Shown: positions 7,325 through 16,488, counted from the stretch's first letter. The stretch: 64,000 nucleotides of DNA from Dendronalium phyllosphericum CENA369 (GCF_016056275.1 NZ_JAECZA010000006.1:1-64000), one strand, 5' to 3'. Translations and numbers: made by a program. Notes: generated by a model from the letters alone, not told the origin.

Positions 7325-8881
7325 TTGTTGTCCGGTAACGCCTGTCCTGGCTTATTTTACGTCACACCCGCTCAAGATGGTATACTGTCTCGCATCAGAA
7401 TACCAGGCGGGATGCTTAATAGTATGCAGTGCCGTGCGATCGCAGATATAGCCGAACAGTGCGGTGGTGGCTACGTCGATGTGACTAATCGAGCCAATTT
7501 ACAAGTTCGTGAAATTCGCTCCCAGATAAATCCTGTCTTCCTAAAGCACCTGCAAAATTTGGGCTTGGGTTCTCATAATTCAGGTGTAGACCACATCCGT
7601 AATATTATGACCAGCCCCACTGCTGGCATAGATCCTCAAGAATTAATTGACACGCGTCCCTTTGTTCGAGGTTGGGATAATTACATAGCTACACACCCTA
7701 ACTTGGGAGGACTGTCTGCAAAATTTAGCGTTTGCTTTGATGGTGGTGGGTTAGTTTCAGTACGCGATCGCCTCAATGATATCGCGTTTGCTGCTGTTTT
7801 AATTAAAGGTAAAGTTTACTTCCGCCTCTGCCTCAGCGTTGGTGCGAAAGGCGAACCACCCAGCGATATGGGAATTTTATTAACATCTGAGGAATGTTTA
7901 CCAGTTTTAGCTGCTTTAGCTAATATTTATCTAAATCATATTGATACTAGTAGTAAACGCAAGCCGCGTTTGAGAGAGTTATTAAATAGTTTGGGTTGCG
8001 AAAGTTTTCTTCAGGAAGTGGAAGCAAGTCTGCCTTTTTCCCTTTTTTGCAGTGAAACAAGAGAAAACTTAATCCCCCAACTCTCTTTTCTACGAGAGAA
8101 GGAAGAGGAATTTTCTGTTTTTACAAAAGAAGCTTTTGGGGTGAAGTCAAATACTCAGTATCAACACATCGGCATTCATCCGCAACGTCAGCTAGGTTTA
8201 TTTTATATTGGTGTAGTTTTGCCGCTTGGTCGCTTGGAGAGTCAGCAATTGCGAGGTTTGGCTGATTTGGCAGAAAGCTATGGCAGCAGCATTAGGTTAA
8301 CTCCTTGGCAGAATTTACTCTTAACCGATATTCCCCAGCAATGTATTAGCGATGTCGAGAAAAAAATTGCAGTCTTAGGATTAGATTCTTCAACCAGCAA
8401 CATCAAGAGTGCGTTAGTTAGCTGTTCCGGTAAGCGGGGTTGCGCTGCTGCTGCTACCGACACAAAAAGCCATGCATTAGCTTTAGCAAAGTATTTGGAA
8501 ACTCGCGTCAGTTTAGACTGTCCGGTTAATATCCACTTCAGCGGCTGCGACAAATCCTGCGCCCAGCATAGTAAAAGTGACATTACTTTACTAGGTATCA
8601 GTCTGGAAACGGAAAATGGAACTGTGGAAGGCTATCAAGTTTATGTTGGTGACGATGACAGTAATCATAAATTTGGTCGCCAACTCTATAAATATGTCAG
8701 CTTTCTCGAACTGCCTGCACTGTTAGAGCAAATGCTAAACGTGTATAAAAAACAACGATTAAATTCTCACGAATCTTTTGGAGAATTTACCAATCGATAT
8801 GCGTTGGCGCAGCCCGCCGCAGGCATCGCTCAACTCAAACAGTTATTCTCACTATCATATTCCCCACTTGTCGCTTCCTAA
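7325..8881 (+). CDS. cobG: Precorrin-3B synthase CobG
   Basis: About 518 aa from TTG 7325, following AAGGAG. The protein is related to ferredoxin-sulfite/nitrite reductases, with duplicated half-domains. The siroheme/[4Fe-4S] ligands show as CSGKRGC and CDKSC. CobG catalyses the oxygen-dependent ring hydroxylation of precorrin-3A in the aerobic B12 pathway. The N-terminal ACPGLFYVTPAQDG is characteristic. Longer starts (TTG 7148, ATG 7250) fall inside the riboswitch and are rejected. It is followed four bases later by cobH in an operon. An uncharacterised sulfite-reductase relative is the only serious alternative. Confidence 0.9.
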   Translation: MLSGNACPGLFYVTPAQDGILSRIRIPGGMLNSMQCRAIADIAEQCGGGYVDVTNRANLQVREIRSQINPVFLKHLQNLGLGSHNSGVDHIRNIMTSPTAGIDPQELIDTRPFVRGWDNYIATHPNLGGLSAKFSVCFDGGGLVSVRDRLNDIAFAAVLIKGKVYFRLCLSVGAKGEPPSDMGILLTSEECLPVLAALANIYLNHIDTSSKRKPRLRELLNSLGCESFLQEVEASLPFSLFCSETRENLIPQLSFLREKEEEFSVFTKEAFGVKSNTQYQHIGIHPQRQLGLFYIGVVLPLGRLESQQLRGLADLAESYGSSIRLTPWQNLLLTDIPQQCISDVEKKIAVLGLDSSTSNIKSALVSCSGKRGCAAAATDTKSHALALAKYLETRVSLDCPVNIHFSGCDKSCAQHSKSDITLLGISLETENGTVEGYQVYVGDDDSNHKFGRQLYKYVSFLELPALLEQMLNVYKKQRLNSHESFGEFTNRYALAQPAAGIAQLKQLFSLSYSPLVAS

Positions 8882-8885
8882 ACCA

Positions 8886-9512
8886 ATGTCCGATTACATC
8901 AAAGATGCTAATGAAATTTATCGGAATTCCTTTGCTATCATCCGGTCGGAAGCAAACTTAGATGTTCTGCCATGGGATGTAGCGAAAGTTGCTGTAAGAC
9001 TGATACATGCCTGTGGAATGACGGATATTGTTACTGACTTAGGATATTCACCGACAGCAGTGCGATCTGGACGGGCAGCACTGGCAGCAGGAGCGCCGAT
9101 TCTGTGTGATTGCCGGATGGTTGCTGAAGGTGTTACCAGAAAGCGCTTGCCAGCTAACAACCAAGTTATCTGCACCCTCAACGATTCGCAAGTACCAGAA
9201 ATGGCTAAACGTCTTGATACTACAAGGTCTGCGGCTGCCTTGGAATTGTGGCGAATACACCTTGAAGGAGCAGTAGTAGCAATTGGTAATGCACCCACCG
9301 CATTATTCCGGTTGCTGGAAATGCTGGATGAAGGATGTCCGAAACCTGCGGTAATATTGGGCTTTCCGGTAGGATTCGTCGGTGCAGCCGAGTCAAAAGC
9401 AGCACTGGCAGCAGACAGCCGAAATGTCCCATTTTTAACATTACATGGTCGGCGTGGTGGAAGTGCGATCGCTGCTGCCGCAGTTAACGCCTTGGCAACG
9501 GAGGAAGAATGA
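8886..9512 (+). CDS. cobH: Precorrin-8X methylmutase
   Basis: 208-aa CobH/CbiC family enzyme that moves a methyl group from C11 to C12 to give hydrogenobyrinate (or its cobalt form). Motifs include GAPILCDCRMVAEGV, GNAPTALFRLLEM and the glycine-rich C-terminal FLTLHGRRGGSAIAAAA. ATG 8886 gives the standard family length; an upstream in-frame ATG at 8778 lies in the cobG coding region. It is translationally coupled to the next gene by an ATGA overlap. Confidence 0.95.
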   Translation: MSDYIKDANEIYRNSFAIIRSEANLDVLPWDVAKVAVRLIHACGMTDIVTDLGYSPTAVRSGRAALAAGAPILCDCRMVAEGVTRKRLPANNQVICTLNDSQVPEMAKRLDTTRSAAALELWRIHLEGAVVAIGNAPTALFRLLEMLDEGCPKPAVILGFPVGFVGAAESKAALAADSRNVPFLTLHGRRGGSAIAAAAVNALATEEE

Positions 9513-10216
9513 ACGCGAACAAAGGTCGTCTCTATGGAGTTGGTGTCGGGCCGGGCGATCCGGAATTGTTGACCCTGAAAGCACTGCGGCTATTGCGTGC
9601 TGCACCTGTGGTAGCCTATCAATCAGCCACAGATAAAGAGAGTATAGCGCGGGCGATCGTGTCGCAGTATTTGAGCGGCAATCAAATCGAAGTGCAGTTT
9701 CATTTACCCCGCGCCTTAGAGCCAGAAAAGGCACAAGCAATTTACGACAAAGAAGTTGAACCAATTGCCGAACATCTTGCCGCCGGACGAGATGTAGTAG
9801 TTTTGTGTGAGGGCGACCCGTTTTTCTACGGGTCATTCATGTATGTTTTCACACGGCTATCCGAACAGTACGAAACAGAAGTTGTCCCTGGAGTTTCCTC
9901 GCTGATGGCTTGTCCGGTAGCTTTGGGCGTACCCTTCACTTACTACAACGATATTCTTACCGTCTTACCTGCCCCAATGCCAGCAGAAGAATTGACTACA
10001 CAACTGCTGACAACCGATGCAGCTGCAATTATGAAGTTGGGTCGTCATTTTACAAAAGTGCGGGATATCTTGCATCAATTAGGATTGGCATCGCGGGCAT
10101 TGTATATTGAACGGGCAACCATGTCACAGCAGAGAATTGTACCGCTTGATGAGGTTAATCCGGCTGAAGTGCCCTATTTCGCAATGATTGTGATACCGAG
10201 CAAAAATCGGCTGTAA
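9509..10216 (+). CDS. cobI: Precorrin-2 C20-methyltransferase
   Basis: 235-aa SAM-dependent tetrapyrrole methylase (CobI/CbiL). It adds the C20 methyl group to precorrin-2 or its cobalt complex. The N-terminal GVGVGPGDPELLTLKA loop and the CEGDPFFYGSFMY motif are typical, as is VVPGVSSLMA. It starts within cobH (ATGA overlap at 9509), so the two are coupled. It is the last gene under evident riboswitch control before a toxin-antitoxin insertion. CbiL and CobI cannot be told apart from sequence alone. Confidence 0.94.
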   Translation: MNANKGRLYGVGVGPGDPELLTLKALRLLRAAPVVAYQSATDKESIARAIVSQYLSGNQIEVQFHLPRALEPEKAQAIYDKEVEPIAEHLAAGRDVVVLCEGDPFFYGSFMYVFTRLSEQYETEVVPGVSSLMACPVALGVPFTYYNDILTVLPAPMPAEELTTQLLTTDAAAIMKLGRHFTKVRDILHQLGLASRALYIERATMSQQRIVPLDEVNPAEVPYFAMIVIPSKNRL

Positions 10217-10391
10217 AATCTTTGTACAAATTTACAGGTTTGATGAAAGCAGTTGCTGATGAACTCAATTTTCAAAGTGTAAATAGTAATTATGTACTAT
10301 ATATTTATAGTTCTTGACTATAATACTATTTGTGTATGCAAATTTAAAATTTGCTAGCATGGTGAGTTTAATTGATTTGCGGGTCTGAGCT

Positions 10392-10979
10392 ATGATCGAC
10401 TGTCTCAATGTGGCTCGCTACTTCATAGTGAGAGCTTACGAGGATGGAATAGAAGCTGAAATGACTAACATGAAGGTGCAAAAGCTTCTTTACTATTCAC
10501 AAAGCTTGCATTTAGCATTATATGATGAGCCATTGTTTGATGAAGTAATCCAAGCATGGCGATATGGCCCTGTGTGTCCTCCTGCTTACAGGTTTTACAG
10601 TGAATTTGAAGCTAAACAGTTACCCATACCCGGTGAGGAATTCTTGTTACAGATTCCGGATGAGAAGAAAAAGCTTTTAGAAGAAATTTGGAGATATTTT
10701 GGTGGCTACCATGCTTATCGACTCAGTGATATGACTCATGTTGAGTTTCCTTGGAAGAAAGCGCGCAAGGGTTTGTCGAGTCACGCAAGTTCAACTGAAA
10801 CAATTCTACTTGAGGATATGAAAGCATTGGGTTATCAGAAGCTTGATGTGATAGAGCGCGATCATCCCGCGTATGAATCCGTCATGTCCAAAATAATAGA
10901 AGATGCTTATAATACAGAATCTTCAAATCGCATTGGCAAAGGAGAGGTGCGTGACTGGCTCAACTCCCTTCTCGATTGA
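10392..10979 (+). CDS. DUF4065 (Panacea) antitoxin-like protein
   Basis: 195-aa protein with the DUF4065/SocA-like domain. The signature is MKVQKLLYYSQSLHLA followed by AWRYGPVCPPAY. This domain was described as the promiscuous PanA antitoxin that is paired with many unrelated toxins. An AT-rich promoter-like spacer lies upstream. The downstream ORF starts 29 bases before this stop codon, the classic arrangement of a toxin-antitoxin operon. The pair interrupts the cobalamin genes between cobI and cobJ. Confidence 0.85.
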   Translation: MIDCLNVARYFIVRAYEDGIEAEMTNMKVQKLLYYSQSLHLALYDEPLFDEVIQAWRYGPVCPPAYRFYSEFEAKQLPIPGEEFLLQIPDEKKKLLEEIWRYFGGYHAYRLSDMTHVEFPWKKARKGLSSHASSTETILLEDMKALGYQKLDVIERDHPAYESVMSKIIEDAYNTESSNRIGKGEVRDWLNSLLD

Positions 10980-11328
10980 AGAATCTGATAATTTCAAGCG
11001 TTCTTTCAAAAAACTTGCAAAGTTTCATGGATCTAGTTTTGTTGAGCTTGTTGCGCAAGTTCTGGAAGATTTGATTGAAGACCAGTATCCTAATAACTCT
11101 CGTAGCGAACCTTTACCTGGAAAGATTCAGTTACCTGAAGAATGGACTTTTCACAAGTTAGAACTTAGAGTATCCAAAGGAGCTTCGGGACAAATCAGGT
11201 TGATGTATTTAGTTAATGCAACTACTTGCACAATCAGATTAGTTTGGATTTACAGTCACGAGCAGTTTACAAAACGCCCTGCTGATGCCGATCTGAACAG
11301 TCTTATTAAAGAAATCTTAGACTACTAG
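10951..11328 (+). CDS. Putative RelE/ParE-like toxin partner of DUF4065 protein
   Basis: 125 aa from GTG 10951, which has GGAGAGG about four bases upstream; a longer in-frame ATG at 10903 lacks this. The sequence begins with the SDNFKRSFKKLAKF pattern common in RelE-superfamily mRNA interferases and ends with strand-like segments (IRLMYLVNATT, IRLVWIYSHEQF). The overlap with the upstream DUF4065 gene supports a toxin role. The fold assignment is from pattern only; the catalytic residues are not clear. Confidence 0.65.
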   Translation: MTGSTPFSIEESDNFKRSFKKLAKFHGSSFVELVAQVLEDLIEDQYPNNSRSEPLPGKIQLPEEWTFHKLELRVSKGASGQIRLMYLVNATTCTIRLVWIYSHEQFTKRPADADLNSLIKEILDY

Positions 11329-11535
11329 TGCGCGGTCAACACTTCGTTGCAGCGGGTGGTTGATTTTAATGTCAGCGGTGCGTTATTTATAGCAATTGAA
11401 CCAAAGGTTAGGACAGTATCAATTGCTAGAAACTAGGCAGGGTTTATACTCAGCACTCAGCACTTTGCTATATCTGTGGTTTTATTAAAAAGCTAAAAAC
11501 TGTTGCAAGATATCTATTAAAGTTCAAGAACTCTT

Positions 11536-13338
11536 ATGATGACGAAGATTGCACCCGCCGTTGTGGTATTGGGCCAAAATAGTGTGGCAGTAGCACGCAA
11601 AATGATGAACATTCTACCAGGAGCTACATTATACGGTCTAGCGGGTCGCACGTCTGAAGTCGATATCAGCTATACGAATTTTGGCGAGACACTGCGGGAA
11701 TTATTTGCTGAGGGAACACCATTAATTGGTATTTGTGCTACTGGAATTCTCATTAGAACGCTAGCTCCCATGCTCTCAGATAAACGCCAAGAACCGCCAG
11801 TGTTAGCTGTAGCCGAGGATGGTAGCGCTGTTGTTCCGCTTTTGGGCGGACTCAATGGCGTGAATGATTTGGCGCGTCGCATTGCCGAAGTACTCAATAT
11901 TAAAGCTGCAATCACAACTACGGGGGATATCCGTTTTCGCACAGCGCTGTTGTCTCCTCCCCTTGGATATCATTTAGCTAATCCAGACGATGCGAAGACG
12001 TTTATCTCAGATTTATTAGCTGGAGCGCAAGTGAAGTTAGAAGGAACAGCACCCTGGCTGAGTAATAGCCAATTGCCGATTGACTCCAATGGAGATTTGA
12101 CCATCCAAATTACAGAACGCTTGGTGACTCCTGCACCCAACCGCCTAGTCTATCATCCGGCAACTGTAGCGATCGCCATCACTAACACTGTTGATGTAAC
12201 TTCAGTACAGCAGCTACTTGCTGATGCCGAACTTGCACCTGCATCAGTCGCCGGCATATTTGCACCCCTCAGTGCTGCTGCCAATCCAGCAATTAACGCT
12301 GTTGCTAGCGCCTTGGACGTACCTATCCGCTTCTTTACCTCAAATCAGTTAGAAAGCTTATTATCACAAGGTTATAGCCCCGCCCAAGCAGTTGCGATCG
12401 CCGCTATGCAAGAGGACGCGGGGACGCGGGGACGCGGGGACGCGGTGAATTTGTCGCAAATACTCTCTGCGTCCCCACGTCTCCCCCTCTCCGTGTCTTC
12501 TTCATCCTCCCAAATTGCGATCGCCATTGCCCCCGAACCAATCGACCCCAGCACCATAGGTCAGCCACGCGGACGTTTGGCAATTATCGGCACGGGGCCG
12601 GGTGCATCGCAGTGGATGTCTCCAGAGGTGAGGGAGATTCTGAAGTCAGCGACTGATTTAGTGGGGTATAAAACATACTTAGATTTAGTCGGTTCTCTTG
12701 CTGATGGCAAGCGCAGGCATGAATCTGACAATAGGGAAGAAATTGCACGGGCTAAAGTAGCGCTGGATTTAGCAGCCCAAGGGCGTTATGTAGCGGTAGT
12801 TTCTTCTGGCGACCCCGGTATCTATGCAATGGCGACAGCAGTTTTTGAGGTACTGGATTATCACAATAAACCGGAATGGGACAGTATTGATATTCATGTT
12901 GCACCAGGGATTTCTGCAATGCAAGCGGCGGCAGCGACGATTGGCGCTCCTTTGGGACATGACTTTTGCGCGATTTCCCTGTCTGATATTTTAAAGCCTT
13001 GGTCAATTATCGAACAACGAATTGCGGCGGCTGCTCAAGCTGATTTTGTCATTGCTTTTTACAATCCTGTTTCTAAAGAACGCACTTGGCAGCTAGCGCA
13101 AGCAAGAGATATTTTACTGCGTTACAGAACGGCTGATACTCCGGTGGTGCTGGCACGAAATCTCGGAAGACCGGGGCAAGCGGTTAAAGTAATTACTCTT
13201 AAAGAGTTAGTGCCAGATGTTGCGGATATGCGGACGGTTATTCTTGTTGGTTCGAGGCAAACTCGCACTATTCAGCGCAGCGATGGTAGTATTTCTGTGT
13301 ATACTCCTCGTCGATACACGGAAGATAAAGAGATATAG
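11536..13338 (+). CDS. cobJ: CbiG-CobJ fusion: cobalt-precorrin 5A hydrolase domain plus precorrin-3B C17-methyltransferase
   Basis: 600 aa. Residues about 1-310 match CbiG (core ICATGILIRTLAPML and GLNGVNDLARRIAE; C-terminal CobE-like part with VASALDVPIRFF). From about residue 345 it is a tetrapyrrole methylase (IIGTGPGASQWMSPE, SSGDPGIYAMA, VAPGISAMQAAAA), the ring-contracting CobJ/CbiH enzyme. Such fusions are familiar in cyanobacteria. The linker (about 294-345) is encoded by an inserted palindromic repeat, see 12413-12510. It lies 207 bp after the toxin-antitoxin pair, so it may need its own promoter. Confidence 0.93.
   Translation: MMTKIAPAVVVLGQNSVAVARKMMNILPGATLYGLAGRTSEVDISYTNFGETLRELFAEGTPLIGICATGILIRTLAPMLSDKRQEPPVLAVAEDGSAVVPLLGGLNGVNDLARRIAEVLNIKAAITTTGDIRFRTALLSPPLGYHLANPDDAKTFISDLLAGAQVKLEGTAPWLSNSQLPIDSNGDLTIQITERLVTPAPNRLVYHPATVAIAITNTVDVTSVQQLLADAELAPASVAGIFAPLSAAANPAINAVASALDVPIRFFTSNQLESLLSQGYSPAQAVAIAAMQEDAGTRGRGDAVNLSQILSASPRLPLSVSSSSSQIAIAIAPEPIDPSTIGQPRGRLAIIGTGPGASQWMSPEVREILKSATDLVGYKTYLDLVGSLADGKRRHESDNREEIARAKVALDLAAQGRYVAVVSSGDPGIYAMATAVFEVLDYHNKPEWDSIDIHVAPGISAMQAAAATIGAPLGHDFCAISLSDILKPWSIIEQRIAAAAQADFVIAFYNPVSKERTWQLAQARDILLRYRTADTPVVLARNLGRPGQAVKVITLKELVPDVADMRTVILVGSRQTRTIQRSDGSISVYTPRRYTEDKEI
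12413..12510 (+). repeat. Intergenic-type palindromic repeat inserted in cobJ linker
   Basis: GAGGACGCGGGGACGCGGGG is followed about 40 bases later by its near-complement GCGTCCCCACGTCTCCCC. The same GCGTCCCCGCGTCTCCCC words occur between genes at 5708-5745 and 16905-16957. Here the element keeps the cobJ frame open and encodes a Gly/Arg- and Ser-rich stretch between the CbiG and CobJ domains. Confidence 0.8.
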
Positions 13339-13340
13339 GG

Positions 13341-13565
13341 GATTATTGAGCCTTTGAGGGTGACGGTTGCAGCTTAGATGCTGACGGTTGCACCTTTGAT
13401 CCTCGAAGTTGCGGTTTTGAGAGTGACGGTTGCGGCTTTAAGGGTGAATGTTGAGCCTTTTAGGCTGACGATTGCACCTTTAATCCTCTAAGTTGCGGCT
13501 TTGAGGTTGACTGTTGCGCCTTTGATGCTGGAAGTTGCGCCTTTAAGGTTGACGGTTGAGGTTCA
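13341..13565. repeat. Degenerate 21-bp tandem array
   Basis: Ten or so 21-bp units such as GATGCTGACGGTTGCACCTTT, GATCCTCGAAGTTGCGGTTTT and GAGAGTGACGGTTGCGGCTTT. On the plus strand an ATG at 13378 opens heptads of MLTVAPL/ILEVAVL/RVTVAAL type for about 40 codons before a stop, and the pattern continues in frame after it. The remainder of this 490-bp gap (to 13828) holds HIP1 sites and short dispersed repeats (GGGCTACGCCTACG, CACAGAGACGCAGAGG) and no gene that I can see. Confidence 0.85.
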
Positions 13566-13828
13566 AAAGCTCAAACTTGGGGTTTGGAACTTGAAACGGC
13601 AAAGCGATCGCTCTATGCTTGAGTTTATTTGAGGGATGAGAGGGCGATGTCTACGACGGGCTACGCCTACGTGCTTCGCCAATTAGCATGAGAATCGAAC
13701 CACAGAGACGCAGAGGACACAGAGGAAGAAATTAAGAGGGAGCGATTGCTTTTTGAAGTTATAATTTGTGGGCGATCGCTGCTACAGTTTCAACTACAGG
13801 TATGGTTTTGGGAGAAAGGGGGCGATCG

Positions 13829-16354
13829 CTAGCGATATGCTTCTCTCAAAAACCTGGCATAATTTCCTCGAACCTTAATTGTATCGGGATGACCTACACC
13901 TAAAGTCTGCTCACAAATTGCCAAAGCTTGCTGATACAGGGGTTCAGCTTGGCTATAGCGTCCTGTAGAAAAGTAGAGTCCTGCAAGATTGTTCAGGCTA
14001 TTGGCAACATGGGGATGGTTGTTTCCCAGTAAGCGTTTTCTCAGTTCTAAAGCTTGCTGATACAGGAGTTCGGCTTGGCTGTAGCGTCTTGTAGATTCGT
14101 AGAGTATTGCGAGATTGTTCAGGCTATTGGCGACATGGGGATGGTTGTCTCCCAGTAAGCGTTTGCTCAGTTCCAAAGCTTGCTGATACAGGGGTTCGGC
14201 TTGGCTGTAGCGTTCTGTAGATTGGTAGAGTACTGCGAGACTGTTTAGGCTAGCAGCGACATCGGGATGGTTGTCTCCCAGTAAGTGTTTTCTCAGTTCT
14301 AAAGCTTGCTGATACAGGAGTTCAGCTTGGCTGTAGCGTCCTGTAGAACGGTAGAGTTCTGCGAGATTGTTCAGCCCACCGGCGACATGGGGATGGTTAT
14401 CTCCCAGGAAATGTTTTGCCATTTCCAAAGCTTGCTGAAAAAGGAGTTCGGCTTGGCTGTAGTGTCCTGTAGATTGGTAGAGTAATCCGAGATTGTTCAG
14501 GCTAGTGGCGACATGGGGATGGTTATCTCCCAGTAAGTGTTTTTTCAATTCCAAAGCTTGCTGAAAAAGGGGTTCGGCTTGGCTGTAGCGTCCTCTAGAT
14601 TGGTAGAGTAATCCGAGATTGTTTAAACTAGTGGCAACATCAGGATGGTTGTCTCCTAGTAAGTGTTTTGTTAATTCCAAAGCTTGCTGAAAAAGGGATT
14701 CGGCTTGGTTGTAGCGTCCTCTAGATTGGTAGAGTACTCCAAGGTTGTTCATGCTGGTGGCGACATCACGATGTTCTAAACCAAGACGATTTTTAGCTTC
14801 CTCTACACATACTTTGTACCAACGTTCTGCTTGCTGATAAAGTCCTTGACCGTAATAAAAATGGCCTAAACCTCTGAAAGGCAAAATTAAATCTTCGTTG
14901 CTGAGATATTGGGATAAGTGGGTTGCAACTTCTCCAATGTGGGGGATATGTCGAATCAGGTTGAAAATATCTTCACGTTTAGGCTGTTGAGGAATTTGCT
15001 TTGCCACCTCTAACATCTGTGCTACAAAAGCAGTTTTCACCTCATCTGCACTACTTGATTCATCCAACTTCATTTGGAAGAATAGCCGAATCAGTGGATG
15101 TAGTCGATAAATTCCTTTACTTTGCCATTGCATTAAATGCAGTTTCTGCAACTGGGCTATAGCTTTCTCGTAGAGTTCTTGTTCATCATCTTCTATCGCC
15201 TCAACAGAAAAAGGAATATCAGCTAAAGCATACAAACTCAGCCAACAGCCTAAACGTTGTGCATTCTCATCTAACTGTTCCCAACTCAATGCAAAAGCTT
15301 CAGCTACACCATATTCATAACGCATCAATGGGTTAGCCTTGGCTACTGCTTCGTGTTCCAGTCGCTTTTTCTCTAGCCGCTTCAGCAATTTTTCCAAAGA
15401 CAAATCTGGCATTGTATCCAGATATCGCCCTACCAACTCTAACGCCAAAGGCAAATATCCCAAGAATTTACAAATTCTTCTCGCAACCCAAGCTTCGCTT
15501 TTGAGCCGTTCTCTGTCAACCAGCGATTTTAATAATTTCATCGCCGCCAATGGTTTGAGAACACCCAAAGGCAATTGCGGCAAAGTTCTATCAAACCCTA
15601 AGCGGGTTGTCAGCAATACTTTAAACCGGGATGATTCTGGTGGGAGATAAGGCTGAACCTGTTTTTTGTAGTCGTTGACATCATCAAACACCAGCAGCAC
15701 TTCACCTTGTTGCCAATTCTGCCAGCAGTATCTCAGCCTATCTGCTAATTCCCAGTCATCTGGTGCAATGAGTTTAAATTTTAATTCGGCAAATCTGAGA
15801 ATTTGAATACTAACATCTATTCCCTGTGCAGATAACCAGCAAACCCCACCTTGATAATTCTGCAAGTGCTGTTTGGCGTATTGAGTAGCGAGTTCAGTTT
15901 TCCCGACTCCACCCATACCCGCTACAGCTACAATCGCAACTTGCCGAGATGTTTGTAATTTCTTTTGTAATTTCTGGTGCAGTTCTTCTAGTTTTGCCTC
16001 ACGCCCCACAAATTTTTCAAATGGAACAGCAGGGGGAATATTTTGATGAATTTCTTTAATTGTTGGTTGGGCATCTTGCCCACCATTATATTTCGCTGTC
16101 AGGCAAGCCCGTAACTTTTCTAGCTTACCCCGACTGTTAGAAGTGGCTAATTCAGGAAAACTCTTGGCGAATTTTTCATACACCTCAGCCATCCGCTTTT
16201 TGAAAGCAGCCGCACCAATATTTAATTCGCTGGCTAGTTTTGCTTCACTCTTCCCTGAGTTTTCAGTCTTCAAACGCTCTACAAAAGCTGCCGTTTGCTC
16301 TGGGGATAAGCTATTAATAGCAGCTTCATTGGCTAGAAAATCAGCCCATTCCAT
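13829..16354 (-). CDS. NLR-like protein: NB-ARC NTPase with C-terminal TPR array
   Basis: 841 aa. Residues 1-90 form a small helical domain of unknown role. FVGRE at about 115 opens an NB-ARC/STAND module: P-loop GMGGVGKT (146-153), Walker B LVFDD (221-225), LLTTR sensor, and a GYLPLALELVGRYL motif. From about 490, roughly eight 42-residue TPR units follow (LNNLGLLYQSxGRYSQAEPL type, ending with GDNHPDVA). These are very alike at DNA level, implying recent amplification. This build matches bacterial NLR-type sensors, some of which act in phage defence or signalling. No enzymatic effector domain is evident. It diverges from a small membrane-protein gene. Confidence 0.87.
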   Translation of the reverse strand: MEWADFLANEAAINSLSPEQTAAFVERLKTENSGKSEAKLASELNIGAAAFKKRMAEVYEKFAKSFPELATSNSRGKLEKLRACLTAKYNGGQDAQPTIKEIHQNIPPAVPFEKFVGREAKLEELHQKLQKKLQTSRQVAIVAVAGMGGVGKTELATQYAKQHLQNYQGGVCWLSAQGIDVSIQILRFAELKFKLIAPDDWELADRLRYCWQNWQQGEVLLVFDDVNDYKKQVQPYLPPESSRFKVLLTTRLGFDRTLPQLPLGVLKPLAAMKLLKSLVDRERLKSEAWVARRICKFLGYLPLALELVGRYLDTMPDLSLEKLLKRLEKKRLEHEAVAKANPLMRYEYGVAEAFALSWEQLDENAQRLGCWLSLYALADIPFSVEAIEDDEQELYEKAIAQLQKLHLMQWQSKGIYRLHPLIRLFFQMKLDESSSADEVKTAFVAQMLEVAKQIPQQPKREDIFNLIRHIPHIGEVATHLSQYLSNEDLILPFRGLGHFYYGQGLYQQAERWYKVCVEEAKNRLGLEHRDVATSMNNLGVLYQSRGRYNQAESLFQQALELTKHLLGDNHPDVATSLNNLGLLYQSRGRYSQAEPLFQQALELKKHLLGDNHPHVATSLNNLGLLYQSTGHYSQAELLFQQALEMAKHFLGDNHPHVAGGLNNLAELYRSTGRYSQAELLYQQALELRKHLLGDNHPDVAASLNSLAVLYQSTERYSQAEPLYQQALELSKRLLGDNHPHVANSLNNLAILYESTRRYSQAELLYQQALELRKRLLGNNHPHVANSLNNLAGLYFSTGRYSQAEPLYQQALAICEQTLGVGHPDTIKVRGNYARFLREAYR

Positions 16355-16488
16355 AGACAGCTTGTGAGATTTCTTCTCGATTCTACTTAATTTCTACTTT
16401 CGTTCTACTTTGTCTCCATTTTTAGGGAATCTCCTCTTCTTCTGGCAGAAATACGATTTGCATAGAAACATTTAGAAGAGGTTCAGCC

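Noticed and set aside
13378-13500. About 40-codon heptad ORF in the 21-bp array
   Set aside because: Too short, no RBS, and interrupted by a stop; kept as an observation about the array and not as a gene.
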